Origin: an uncultured Bacteroidales bacterium
GTDB lineage: Bacteria; Bacteroidota; Bacteroidia; Bacteroidales; P3
Length of the DNA: 64,000 nt
NCBI GenBank assembly: GCA_947168515.1
Contig: CAMVMF010000005.1
Location: 1-64,000 of the forward strand
Reading direction: 5' to 3'
Part shown: positions 27,623-34,569 of the stretch, piece by piece
Layout of the letters: every line of letters begins with the position of its first letter
Numbering within the stretch: position 1 is the stretch's first letter
Notes under the pieces: model-generated
Databases searched by the model: none
Seen by the model: only the letters and a program-made list of their open reading frames with translations
What the model was told of the DNA's origin: nothing
Made by a program: the position numbers and the translations under genes

Positions 27623-27965
27623 ATCTAAGGTTGAAGGCTTTTGTCCTGTTCTTCCCAAATTCTCTTGTATAGCTTTTGCTAGAAAAGAGTGGTCGAGTGT
27701 GGTTTGAGTTGCATTTAGGACATGAAATAGGCTGTGAGAACGTCGAAGCGCGATATTCGATGTCCAATCCTACGAATATCTTTTTGCAGTTATCGCAAAC
27801 GAATGGCATTATGCCACGTATCATGATATAATTAGATTAGTTCTCTAATAACTCGCATTCAACGTGACGTGAGTCGATCATTTCAATCACCCTGCATTTC
27901 ACCTTTTTGCCCCGGAGTTCTTGCTCGAGTGTGGCAGCTCTTTTGTCAGTCTTTTTGTCCCATTC
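27570..27965 (-). repeat. Direct duplication of about 395 bp, copy 1
   Basis: 27570-27965 and about 28595-28985 are direct copies, roughly 1.02 kb apart, with many point differences. The unit covers the start of the WG gene, the zinc-ribbon gene, and the 3' end of the gene now complete at 28858-29163. In copy 1 that last gene is cut short. Confidence 0.85.
27573..27824 (-). CDS. Small zinc-ribbon protein, copy 1 (altered C-terminus)
   Basis: 83 residues. The N-terminal part has a zinc ribbon: FVCDNCKKIFVGLDIEY, then ISCPKCNSNHTRP, four Cys in two C-x-x-C pairs. After SSK the reading frame differs from the second copy by a small indel, so this version runs on for about 30 residues (YTREFGKNRTKAFNLRYEQ and on) and overlaps the WG gene start by 50 bases. 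Probably a DNA- or RNA-binding or structural zinc protein; function unknown. Confidence 0.55.
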   Translation of the reverse strand: MIRGIMPFVCDNCKKIFVGLDIEYRASTFSQPISCPKCNSNHTRPLFSSKSYTREFGKNRTKAFNLRYEQGTENIRTTGIYRC

Positions 27966-27975
27966 TGGGGTATCT
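27837..27975 (-). pseudogene. Truncated 3' remnant of the 28858-29163 gene
   Basis: The reverse frame reads WDKKTDKRAATLEQELRG, KVKCRVIEMIDSRHVECELL and then stop. This matches the last 40 or so residues of the intact protein at 28858-29163, but the 5' two thirds are missing. Confidence 0.7.
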
Positions 27976-28033
27976 GATGCTTACCAAAATTTCCTACACG
28001 GACAGCCTCCCAGGTGTTATTGATGCTATTAAT

Positions 28034-28492
28034 TCACTTACTAAAGATACCTTTTATCCAATCCATAAAACTAAAGTCATCATCTTCTTCATGCTGCTCT
28101 GAACTATTTGTTTTTGTACGATTAGAGTCTTGTTTAATAAACTCAATCTTTGAACCAAGGGTGAACCATGCACCCATATAACGGGGAACAAAGGTGATAG
28201 TGTTCTTTCTGTAATTAACACCTGAAATACGTGCTGTACCTTCTCGAGGGTAGTATGCATATAAATCTCCATCCCAATCTCGGAGAATGAAAACTGTATT
28301 GCCATTAAAGTCTTCTACAAATTGTTTCTCCTTAATGGTAGAAAGCATATCCTCTGTGAAGGTCTCTTCAAACGTCTTCTTGAAAAGTGTTGCTAATTGG
28401 ACGACTTCATCAGGAAAACGTGTTTCTGGTTTCATAAACTGATTTTCGCTGGAATAATAACCCAGCAGTTTCATGGTAAGATTATAGTTCAT
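28034..28492 (-). CDS. Hypothetical protein
   Basis: 152 residues, soluble. Starts MNYNLTMKLLGYYSSEN; the middle has FILRDWDGDLYAYYPREG and VNYRKNTITFVPRYMGAWFTLGS, suggesting a small beta-rich domain; the end is Asp/Glu-rich followed by FMDWIKGIFSK. No family recognised. It sits exactly between the two copies of a 395-bp duplication, so it probably arrived or was retained when the duplication formed. An internal ATG at codon 7 is an alternative start. Confidence 0.6.
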   Translation of the reverse strand: MNYNLTMKLLGYYSSENQFMKPETRFPDEVVQLATLFKKTFEETFTEDMLSTIKEKQFVEDFNGNTVFILRDWDGDLYAYYPREGTARISGVNYRKNTITFVPRYMGAWFTLGSKIEFIKQDSNRTKTNSSEQHEEDDDFSFMDWIKGIFSK

Positions 28493-28542
28493 ACTTGTTT
28501 ATTAATTGTTAATTTAGATAGCCAAGATGTGGGTAATTAGAA

Positions 28543-28647
28543 TCAATCAAGGCGTATAATAACCTTCGAGAATTGAATTTTTCTAAACATATTATTGTCA
28601 ACATCGACATATCCCTGTCGTGCGAATATTTTCAGTTCCTTGCTCAT
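28543..28647 (-). pseudogene. Truncated WG-repeat gene start
   Basis: The reverse frame from ATG 28647 gives MSKELKIFARQGYVDVD, nearly identical to the WG protein start, then diverges into unrelated sequence and stops after 34 codons. It belongs to copy 2 of the duplication. Confidence 0.7.
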
Positions 28648-28985
28648 ATCTAAGGTTGAAGGCTCTTGTCATGTTCCTCCCAAATTCTCTTGTATAAGCT
28701 TTTGCTCGAAAACAGCGGACGGGTGTGATTTGAGTTGCATTTAGGACATGAAACAGGCTGAGAAAAAACAGTTGCACCGTATTCGATGTCCAATCCAACG
28801 AATACCATTTTGCAGTTGTCACATTTGAATAGTCTTTTCCCGCGTATCATGATAAAATCAGATTAGCCCTATCAACTCACATTCAACATGACGTGAGTCA
28901 ATAATCTCCACCACCTTGCATTTCACCTTTTTGCCTCGAAGTTCTTGCTCGAGAGTGTCAGCCCTGTTGTCAGTCTTTTTGTCCC
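28595..28985 (-). repeat. Direct duplication of about 395 bp, copy 2
   Basis: Partner of 27570-27965. Contains the truncated WG start, the 66-residue zinc ribbon and the 3' end of the complete 101-residue gene. Confidence 0.85.
28650..28850 (-). CDS. Small zinc-ribbon protein, copy 2
   Basis: 66 residues: LFKCDNCKMVFVGLDIEYG, then VSCPKCNSNHTRP with both C-x-x-C pairs kept, ending SLYKRIWEEHDKSLQP. The frame differs from copy 1 after SSK by one base. This shorter form is probably the ancestral one, as it does not overlap another gene and the Cys motif fills most of the protein. It ends just before the truncated WG start. Confidence 0.6.
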   Translation of the reverse strand: MIRGKRLFKCDNCKMVFVGLDIEYGATVFSQPVSCPKCNSNHTRPLFSSKSLYKRIWEEHDKSLQP

Positions 28986-29163
28986 AGTCGGGATGCATCT
29001 TTGCAGCAATGCTGTCTATTACGAAAACCACCTCGCCTGGCAAATCCAGCTGTGCCACATAGTTAGAAGTATAGGTGCCAAACAAAGAACCAGACATCTT
29101 TCGTTCCTCTTTGTGAAAGCGAATAGATTTGATTCCGTTTGTAATTATTTCTCCTATTATCAT
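28858..29163 (-). CDS. Hypothetical protein (intact member of the duplicated pair)
   Basis: 101 residues from ATG 29163 (a start at 29184 would add seven residues). Starts MIIGEIITNGIKSIRFHKEE; the middle is VAQLDLPGEVVFVIDSIAAK and the end DKKTDNRADTLEQELRGKK with KVVEIIDSRHVECEL. The C-terminal beta-strands resemble a small beta-barrel but no family is recognised. It ends seven bases before the zinc-ribbon ATG. A truncated copy lies at 27837-27975 and a more distant relative at 29247-29444. Confidence 0.6.
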   Translation of the reverse strand: MIIGEIITNGIKSIRFHKEERKMSGSLFGTYTSNYVAQLDLPGEVVFVIDSIAAKMHPDWDKKTDNRADTLEQELRGKKVKCKVVEIIDSRHVECELIGLI

Positions 29164-29246
29164 TATATTATTAGTGTTTATCAAGCATTTCCTTAGTATT
29201 GCATCACCATTGTGACTTCATCTTTGACATGGGAAATAACTATCAG

Positions 29247-29444
29247 TTATACATAGCAATGCTTTCTGTGTGCAGTAGTATATTCTACACCTCGTGGTAA
29301 TACAGTCGCATTGCCAATCAATGACACCGAGAGTTTGGAGGCCATGTTATCTATTTTCTTAGTCCAATCAGCATACATGGCCTCCACATAGCCATTAATA
29401 TTTACTTGTACAACTCTTGAGATTTTCCAATTCAGAAATGGCAT
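29247..29444 (-). CDS. Degenerate relative of the preceding gene
   Basis: 65 residues. The segment VVQVNINGYVEAMYADWTKK with IDNMASKL parallels VVFVIDSIAAKMHPDWDKK and DNRADTL in the gene at 28858-29163, but the first third is missing and the C-terminus (VLPRGVEYTTAHRK) is unrelated. Probably a decayed third copy; it may not be expressed. Confidence 0.4.
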   Translation of the reverse strand: MPFLNWKISRVVQVNINGYVEAMYADWTKKIDNMASKLSVSLIGNATVLPRGVEYTTAHRKHCYV

Positions 29445-29521
29445 GACGTATAATAGTAGAAGAGAACCTTATCACTTTTTTTGATATAGCAAGCGGACTG
29501 GTGATTACTTCTCATATCGCC

Positions 29522-30277
29522 TTAGGAAAGGTTCGCTCTTTCATCCCATTGCTCATTCAAGTAGGCCTTTAATTTTTTTGCCATTGGATTGAATGTGAAA
29601 TATGTAATCGTGCCAGATATTGGAGCACCAATAAGAGGAATAACCTTTCCAACGCCTTTTGCAAAGCCATCCCTTGTTAGTTTTATTCCAATCCAACTTG
29701 CAACCTTTTTGGTGATTTGGTAAACAGCTGTTTTAGTTATAGCGGCTCTGGCAAGACGTTTCTCGGTCTGCTTTGCAAAAGCATCCAGCACAACTCTTAT
29801 GCCAACTTCTGCTTCCTGTGAACCCATCATTAACCCGACGAAAAGTGTCAGTATGGTTAATGTTTCATCATCGATTAATCCATTCTCATTTGTTATGTCT
29901 GGCCAGCCATATATATACATCAACTTTTGTGTCAGAGCAAGAACATGTCCATAAAATTGAGCAACATCTCCTGGAATTGCTGCAGCCAATGCCCAACCTC
30001 CAGGCAATCCTGCCAATGCTGATGTTCCCACGACTACTGTAGTATGATAGTCGATGCAACCTTTGGCAATACGGTCTATTATTTTTTTATCTATCAATCC
30101 ACATGTACCTTTCTCTATTACTTTTTTCAGCAGGGCTTCATCTGAATAGTATTTTGATAATTCCTTTGTAAGAAAAGATGTTCTATCGATACGTACAAAA
30201 GGCAACTTTAATGAAGCATTGATGATTTTGTTGAACAAATTGCTTTCATTGGAGTCTAACTGACAATTGTTTTCCAT
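29522..30277 (-). CDS. EcsC-family protein
   Basis: 251 residues. The central part, GTSALAGLPGGWALAAAIPGD followed by FYGHVLALTQKLMYIYGWPD, is the hallmark of EcsC-like proteins (a membrane-associating hydrophobic hairpin before a Y-G-W/P motif). The C-terminal part has a second small-residue-rich helix (VIPLIGAPISGTITYFTFN). The N-terminus is helical. In Bacillus, EcsC is encoded with an ABC exporter; stand-alone EcsC proteins in other bacteria have no agreed role. No partner is obvious here. Possibly peripheral membrane. Confidence 0.75.
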   Translation of the reverse strand: MENNCQLDSNESNLFNKIINASLKLPFVRIDRTSFLTKELSKYYSDEALLKKVIEKGTCGLIDKKIIDRIAKGCIDYHTTVVVGTSALAGLPGGWALAAAIPGDVAQFYGHVLALTQKLMYIYGWPDITNENGLIDDETLTILTLFVGLMMGSQEAEVGIRVVLDAFAKQTEKRLARAAITKTAVYQITKKVASWIGIKLTRDGFAKGVGKVIPLIGAPISGTITYFTFNPMAKKLKAYLNEQWDERANLS

Positions 30278-30510
30278 GATTAATATATTTTTGTTGATGA
30301 ATATTTTGATTAATTATTTCGTGGATTACTTGAATTTATGAACATCAGAATATGCCCTACTCAATGATCCGCTTAATGAATATTGATGACATTGTTTGTT
30401 GTTGTTGACTTCTGCACATCATATCCCATTTTAGTATTGGTATATCATTATTTTGCAAAATTACTATTTCTTTCTTTTCAATTTCAGATTATAGACAATT
30501 ATAGATAATT

Positions 30511-31716
30511 TTATAGTTGGTCGTGAATGGTGGGGTAGAGTTGGTGGAGGTAGGCTTTGAGGTGGTAGTCGGCGCCGCGGGCATAGCTGCTGTCGCGGTC
30601 TTTGACCCACTTGGGACCGGTGAAGAAGTTCCGCATCTTGCGGTAGTTAGCTCGCTCCGTCAGGTTGCGCACCAAGTAGATGAGCTCGTAGGAGTTGCCG
30701 TTTTTTCCATGCCACTCTATGGGCTCAACCTTCTCGGGACGCATACGGCCTGAGAAACGGTAGGCAAAGAGCTGCTTGGTTGCAGCGGATGCGTCGATAT
30801 AACCCGCCTCGGCAAGGTGGTTCACCAGCTGCACAAACGGCTCGACTCCCGCCTTGATGACTTCGGGACTCAGCCCAAAGTACTCCTTGGTGTCGCCCGC
30901 CTCGTTATGGAATGAGAAATAGTCGTCGGGTAAGCAGAACTCTATGTCAATATAGCCGCCACCTTGTAGGATAATGGGTTCAATCTGCTTGCGCTCCTTG
31001 GGCTTGAAACGGTCATAGTTGTCGCGGTAGAATTGGCACATATAGTCGAACAAGTCTTGATTATACCGCTCGTATTTCCGCATATACCTATCCTCATCGC
31101 CATCCTCGAATAAAGAATCGGCAGCCTCGCTCAACTCCTTAGACGAGCATCGGATGGGGTGTTCCTCGTTCATGAAAAGACTTGCCACAACTTCCAGACT
31201 ATTGGCTATATCTTCATCGGACGGGTCTGTGAAATAAACAATCTTTGGCCAGACATCTGCACAGATGCTGCTTGTAAGCAAAAGGTCACAGTCCGACGTA
31301 TCTATGATGTGAACAAAAGCATCTTCGTCCTGCGCATCGAAGGCTTGCTGCAACAGCGTCATTGTGGCGGAGGAGCAACCGATAGTGCGTATAATCTCGG
31401 GGACAGCGTATGGCGCAAAGACCTGAAGTGCATCGTATATCTCTTTGGCCGTCAATACCCGCTGCGGGGCAGGATTGTAGAGCGAAATGTCTTCGTGGAT
31501 GAAACGATTGTTGTAAACATAGGCCAGCTTGTAGTAGAGCGGGAGCAAGATTTGAAGATATAAATCATCGTTTTCAAGCAAGGCCGGGTCGGTGTCGGGC
31601 TCTTCCTTGTCGGACACAAGGTCGGGATGGACTGTGGCAATGTGTTTGCTACTGCCAGCCTCGTTCAGCCCTTTGTAGTAGAGCTTCAGTCGTTCAGCCT
31701 CCGAGATATAGTCCAT
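30511..31716 (-). CDS. Hypothetical protein, possible helical regulator
   Basis: 401 residues, soluble, acidic. Predicted mostly helical (MDYISEAERLKLYYKGLNEA, DLYLQILLPLYYKLAYVYNN). The C-terminal 100 residues include VEPIEWHGKNGNSYELIYLV and YRKMRNFFTGPKWVKDRDS, which resemble the I-x-W-x-G-x-x-x-E-L-x-x-L pattern seen in RteC-type and related Bacteroidota proteins; this is a weak match. Function unknown. A -7 box at 32015-32022 on the same strand would give a leader of about 290 bases. Composition is closer to the core genome than its AT-rich neighbours. Confidence 0.6.
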   Translation of the reverse strand: MDYISEAERLKLYYKGLNEAGSSKHIATVHPDLVSDKEEPDTDPALLENDDLYLQILLPLYYKLAYVYNNRFIHEDISLYNPAPQRVLTAKEIYDALQVFAPYAVPEIIRTIGCSSATMTLLQQAFDAQDEDAFVHIIDTSDCDLLLTSSICADVWPKIVYFTDPSDEDIANSLEVVASLFMNEEHPIRCSSKELSEAADSLFEDGDEDRYMRKYERYNQDLFDYMCQFYRDNYDRFKPKERKQIEPIILQGGGYIDIEFCLPDDYFSFHNEAGDTKEYFGLSPEVIKAGVEPFVQLVNHLAEAGYIDASAATKQLFAYRFSGRMRPEKVEPIEWHGKNGNSYELIYLVRNLTERANYRKMRNFFTGPKWVKDRDSSYARGADYHLKAYLHQLYPTIHDQL

Positions 31717-32267
31717 CCGCTATTCCTTTTTGTCGCCGTTCTGTCTCCCGAATTGGCGTTTACACTTCAATAAAAAAGCATGGAGACAATGTTGCCAGCT
31801 TCAACTCTTGAGGTTTTGCCCGACCTGATTGAATGAAACCTTTGAACTTTATCCCATGCTGAGGATATGCTGACGCACTAGGGCGTTAACATACCAAATA
31901 AGCAAAGGCATCAGTATCACGGTTTTCAATCAAGCTGAAATTGGGCAAATTTCAAGAGTGACCTTTTACAAATGCTTTTTGCATCGCTTAGACAACTCGC
32001 GTCTAATTCGAGTGCAAATATACGCATTTTTTTTTGATACTGAGCCTTTGATGGGATAAAGTTCTTTATAGGAATAAGAGAAACAACGCCTTACGAGACG
32101 GAGAAAATCTTTGTTCAATTATGCAAGTGAGTGATTTTTAGTTGCATTATTCTTGTTTTTGTCTAAGCAGAAACCGAGGAACAGAAGAACCCAGGACGAA
32201 TGATCGAAGACGGGAGGAAGACGGGAAATCGTCGAGCCTTCACCAAAGGATCACCGAAAGAAGAAGC
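31717..32267. other. Intergenic region with 14-bp inverted repeat
   Basis: No gene supported. GAACTTTATCCCAT at 31844-31857 is repeated in inverted orientation at 32051-32064, enclosing the reverse -7 box TATATTTG at 32015-32022. The part after 32064 is purine-rich on the forward strand. Confidence 0.45.
32015..32022 (-). promoter_or_regulatory. Bacteroidota -7 box upstream of the 401-residue protein
   Basis: TATATTTG on the reverse strand, matching TAnnTTTG, about 300 bases before the ATG at 31716. Confidence 0.5.
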
Positions 32268-32295
32268 AAAAAAGGAGACCACAATGGGTCTCCTT
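32268..32295 (-). terminator. Intrinsic terminator
   Basis: Nine-base perfect stem AAGGAGACC / GGTCTCCTT with a six-base loop, followed on the reverse strand by a T-run. It ends the transcript of the small gene at 32388-32708. Confidence 0.85.
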
Positions 32296-32387
32296 GGTGT
32301 GTCATAAACGGCTAATGATGTACTTGACTTTCGCTTTCGACACTACCCAGAGTGTATAGAGAAAGAAGCGTTGGTTGTTGTTAAGAA

Positions 32388-32708
32388 TCATGATTCGTCA
32401 TCCTCCAAGACTTTGAACTTGTTGAAGTTGTAGAAAGCATCGTCATCATTCTCCAGTTTTTTATCTTCCTGTTCGTTTAGGGCTGCTTCAATATCTGCTT
32501 CCGTCTAAACTTCCTTTCCAGTCAGCTTCTTCACATACGCTGCTGCCGCTTTGAGCGTGTTGAAATCCGTAAAAACAAGAGTATAACGTTCTGGGAGAAT
32601 AACCTTCTTCCGCCTTATTGGTTGCACAATAGAAGTTCCCTGATTCCTGGTGCGATAAACAATAAGATTATTTTGGGTATTGGAATTTGATGAACTTCCG
32701 CCACTCAT
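32388..32708 (-). pseudogene. Small gene interrupted by an in-frame TAG
   Basis: From ATG 32708 the frame encodes 67 residues (MSGGSSSNSNTQNNLIVY, then YTLVFTDFNTLKAAAAYVKK and LTGKEV) and meets TAG at 32505-32507. The same frame continues for 38 more codons with clear protein character (TEADIEAALNEQEDKKLEN and on to NKFKVLEDDES) and ends at TGA 32388-32390, followed by a terminator. The simplest reading is a gene of about 106 codons with a nonsense mutation; a true 67-residue protein is the alternative. No family recognised. Confidence 0.65.
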
Positions 32709-32721
32709 CCAATTCTCTCAT

Positions 32722-32752
32722 AAAAAGAAAAAGAGGTTCATTTGAACCTCTT
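32722..32752 (-). terminator. Terminator after tRNA-Ala
   Basis: Ten-base stem AAGAGGTTCA / TGAACCTCTT with a two-base centre, T-rich on the reverse strand, starting a few bases after the tRNA 3' end. Confidence 0.8.
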
Positions 32753-32754
32753 CT

Positions 32755-32831
32755 TGGTGGAGTATATCGGAGTCGAACCGATGACCTTTTGACTGCCAGT
32801 CAAACGCTCTAGCCACCTGAGCTAATACCCC
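32755..32831 (-). tRNA. tRNA-Ala (anticodon GGC)
   Basis: 77 nt including an encoded CCA (32755-32757). The acceptor stem GGGGTAT pairs with ATACTCC and contains the G3-U70 wobble pair that is the alanine identity element. The anticodon stem TTTGA/TCAAA encloses the loop CTGGCAG with anticodon GGC. The D arm (GCTCAGGTGGCTAGAGC) and T arm (GGTTCGACTCC) are normal. It marks the right edge of the AT-rich accessory region; tRNA genes are common island insertion sites, but no duplicated 3' end was found in the window. Confidence 0.97.
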
Positions 32832-32852
32832 ATCTCTCGTTGAAATCGGGTG

Positions 32853-32884
32853 CAAAGATACAACCTTTTTTTGAACTGACAAAA
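32853..32884 (-). promoter_or_regulatory. Promoter of tRNA-Ala
   Basis: On the reverse strand, TTTTG then 19 bases then TATCTTTG (32853-32860): both the -33 TTTG and -7 TAnnTTTG boxes of Bacteroidota at normal spacing, 22 bases before the tRNA 5' end. Confidence 0.8.
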
Positions 32885-33010
32885 TATTTTTTTATTTTTA
32901 CTGATTATCAGTACAATATTTTTTCTTGCTGCCCAAAAATAAACAAAAAATACCCCTTCTCACTCACTCAAAAAACAGAAAAATACAGAACAATATATCC
33001 ACTTTAACGG

Positions 33011-33200
33011 TATATTTGCACATCGTATTGATAACCAGTATTATAATAAGAAATCAGACTAGTGACAAGCAGGTGATGTGGTCGGAGGCTTATACATAGC
33101 CTGCAAGCACCAATCCGCCTAACCTGTCCAACTTTTGAACCATATATCTTCAGTAAGGCGCATGCTTTTCTACTTTCTTCTGAAAGAAATTATCTTCGTA
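33011..33200 (+). ncRNA. Candidate small RNA downstream of an orphan promoter
   Basis: TATATTTG at 33011-33018 matches the -7 box but no open frame follows before the next promoter at 33217. The first 150 bases can fold: AGGCT/AGCCT hairpin around 33093-33110, nested within GGT/ACC and CAGGT/ACCTG pairs. A short TTTCTTCTGAAAGAAA hairpin lies near 33175-33190. It may be a 6S-like or other regulatory RNA, or simply a long leader of the rhodanese gene. I do not recognise a known family. Confidence 0.35.
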
Positions 33201-33216
33201 ATTCAAAATAAAGTGG

Positions 33217-33224
33217 TATTTTTG
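33217..33224 (+). promoter_or_regulatory. Bacteroidota -7 box for the rhodanese lipoprotein
   Basis: TATTTTTG matching TAnnTTTG, 75 bases before the ATG at 33299. Confidence 0.65.
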
Positions 33225-33298
33225 CAAAACCTGAAGACGTGGCTCAAAAGTAACGCAAGCTGCCACCTCTGAGAGAAAACTGATAATTGCAACTGTTT

Positions 33299-33697
33299 AT
33301 GAAACGTCTTTTAATCATGGCCTTTGTCGCCATTTTGGCTGTCGGATGCGGCAGCACAAGAATTGTAGAAGAGCAGCCCGCACAAGGCTCGGTGACGACC
33401 ATAAGTGTTGAGGAATTTGCCAAAGTAATTGCCCGAAAGAACGTCCGACTCATCGACGTGCGCACCCCTGGCGAGTATGCCGACGGGCATCTCCAAGGGG
33501 CCGAAAACATCGATGTCAAGAACCCCAACTTCGCCGAACAGTCTAAAGGGGTGAAGGGTGCCATTGCCGTATACTGCGCCAAGGGTGTTCGCAGCCTCAA
33601 CGCCGCCAATCAGCTGGCTGCCAAAGGGTGCACCGTCTACAACCTCAGCGGAGGCATCGTGGCTTGGCGGCAGGCCGGCAAGCCCGTCACAAAATAG
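33299..33697 (+). CDS. Rhodanese-domain lipoprotein
   Basis: 132 residues from ATG 33299, which begins a lipoprotein signal (MKRLLIMAFVAILAVGC, lipobox LAVGC). The mature part is a single rhodanese domain: RLIDVRTPGEYADGHLQGA, and the active-site loop VYCAKGVRSLNAA with the catalytic Cys, then LSGGIVAW. Such periplasmic sulfurtransferases carry sulfur as a persulfide on the Cys. It is convergent with the papain-like peptidase gene and is probably transcribed alone. Confidence 0.92.
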   Translation: MKRLLIMAFVAILAVGCGSTRIVEEQPAQGSVTTISVEEFAKVIARKNVRLIDVRTPGEYADGHLQGAENIDVKNPNFAEQSKGVKGAIAVYCAKGVRSLNAANQLAAKGCTVYNLSGGIVAWRQAGKPVTK

Positions 33698-33721
33698 TGT
33701 TAGGACACCTCTGCGGGCTGC

Positions 33722-34468
33722 CTATTGGACAACTTCTTTGGGCAGAACCACAGCCACGGTCTTTTTCTTGAAGTAGTCGAACGACATCAGCATCAGCCCA
33801 CCGTAAGGGTTGTAAGGCCCCCAGGAGTTTTTCATGACAAAGTACGGGCGGTGCGTCTCGTCATGGACTATACCCACAATGGCCATACAATGGTCGTCGG
33901 AGGTGCGGCCATTGGGGAACCGCATTTTGGCAACTCCTTTCTCAAACGAAAAACCCCTCTCGCTGACATCACCCTCCCAACAGATGCCTCGGTGGCTCCG
34001 CACCGCGTTCTGGACCACGCTCAACAACGAATCTGGCTTTAGATTGAGGAATTTGTTGCCTTCCCAGTTGTCGGGCAATTCCAGCACCACCCATTCGCCG
34101 TAAGGACACTTGCGGGTGGTACAGAGGGCAATATAGTCGTCGGGGTTGCAAACCTCGCTATAGATACCTTGCTCTCTGGCTAGGTTAAGGAACGTGGGCC
34201 CCATAGCGCGCCCAGATGGTGGGGCATTGTGCGTACGGGCCAATGCCTCAACCACGGGTTCAATGGGCAGGTCTATCGAGTCGCCCTCTCGGAACTGCTC
34301 TGTTTCAATGGCTGCCAACATGGAGTAGGCCCAGCACAGCTGGCTCCCTCCCTGTTGCTTCACCGGCGTGATGGGGTTCATCACCTCTACCTCCACCCCT
34401 TTGGGTGTCTCTACCTCGCATCTCACCAGTAATGGAATCAATAAAGCGTACAATAACAGTCTTTTCAT
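33722..34468 (-). CDS. C1 (papain-like) cysteine peptidase lipoprotein
   Basis: 248 residues from ATG 34468, which starts a lipoprotein signal (MKRLLLYALLIPLLVRC). Catalytic elements of family C1 are in order: Gln and Cys in VKQQGGSQLCWAYSMLAAIE (about residue 45), His in DDHCMAIVGI (about 193), and Asn in FVMKNSWGPYNPYGG. No propeptide separates signal and catalytic domain. It would be tethered to an envelope membrane and cleave peptides, with a possible role in nutrient or peptide processing. Downstream of a beta-barrel gene and DUF5686 gene on the same strand, with a gap of about 100 bases. Confidence 0.88.
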   Translation of the reverse strand: MKRLLLYALLIPLLVRCEVETPKGVEVEVMNPITPVKQQGGSQLCWAYSMLAAIETEQFREGDSIDLPIEPVVEALARTHNAPPSGRAMGPTFLNLAREQGIYSEVCNPDDYIALCTTRKCPYGEWVVLELPDNWEGNKFLNLKPDSLLSVVQNAVRSHRGICWEGDVSERGFSFEKGVAKMRFPNGRTSDDHCMAIVGIVHDETHRPYFVMKNSWGPYNPYGGLMLMSFDYFKKKTVAVVLPKEVVQ

Positions 34469-34569
34469 GAGATAAACATTTGGATTTAAAAATAGTATAG
34501 GATAAACCGAACGCACAGAGGGCAACGCGCTGACCGAGTGTCCCTTGCCGTGAGGAGGCAACTTCTTTT

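Noticed and set aside
19503-32853. Integrative element using tRNA-Ala as attachment site
   Set aside because: No integrase or relaxase, and no second copy of the tRNA 3' end in the window.
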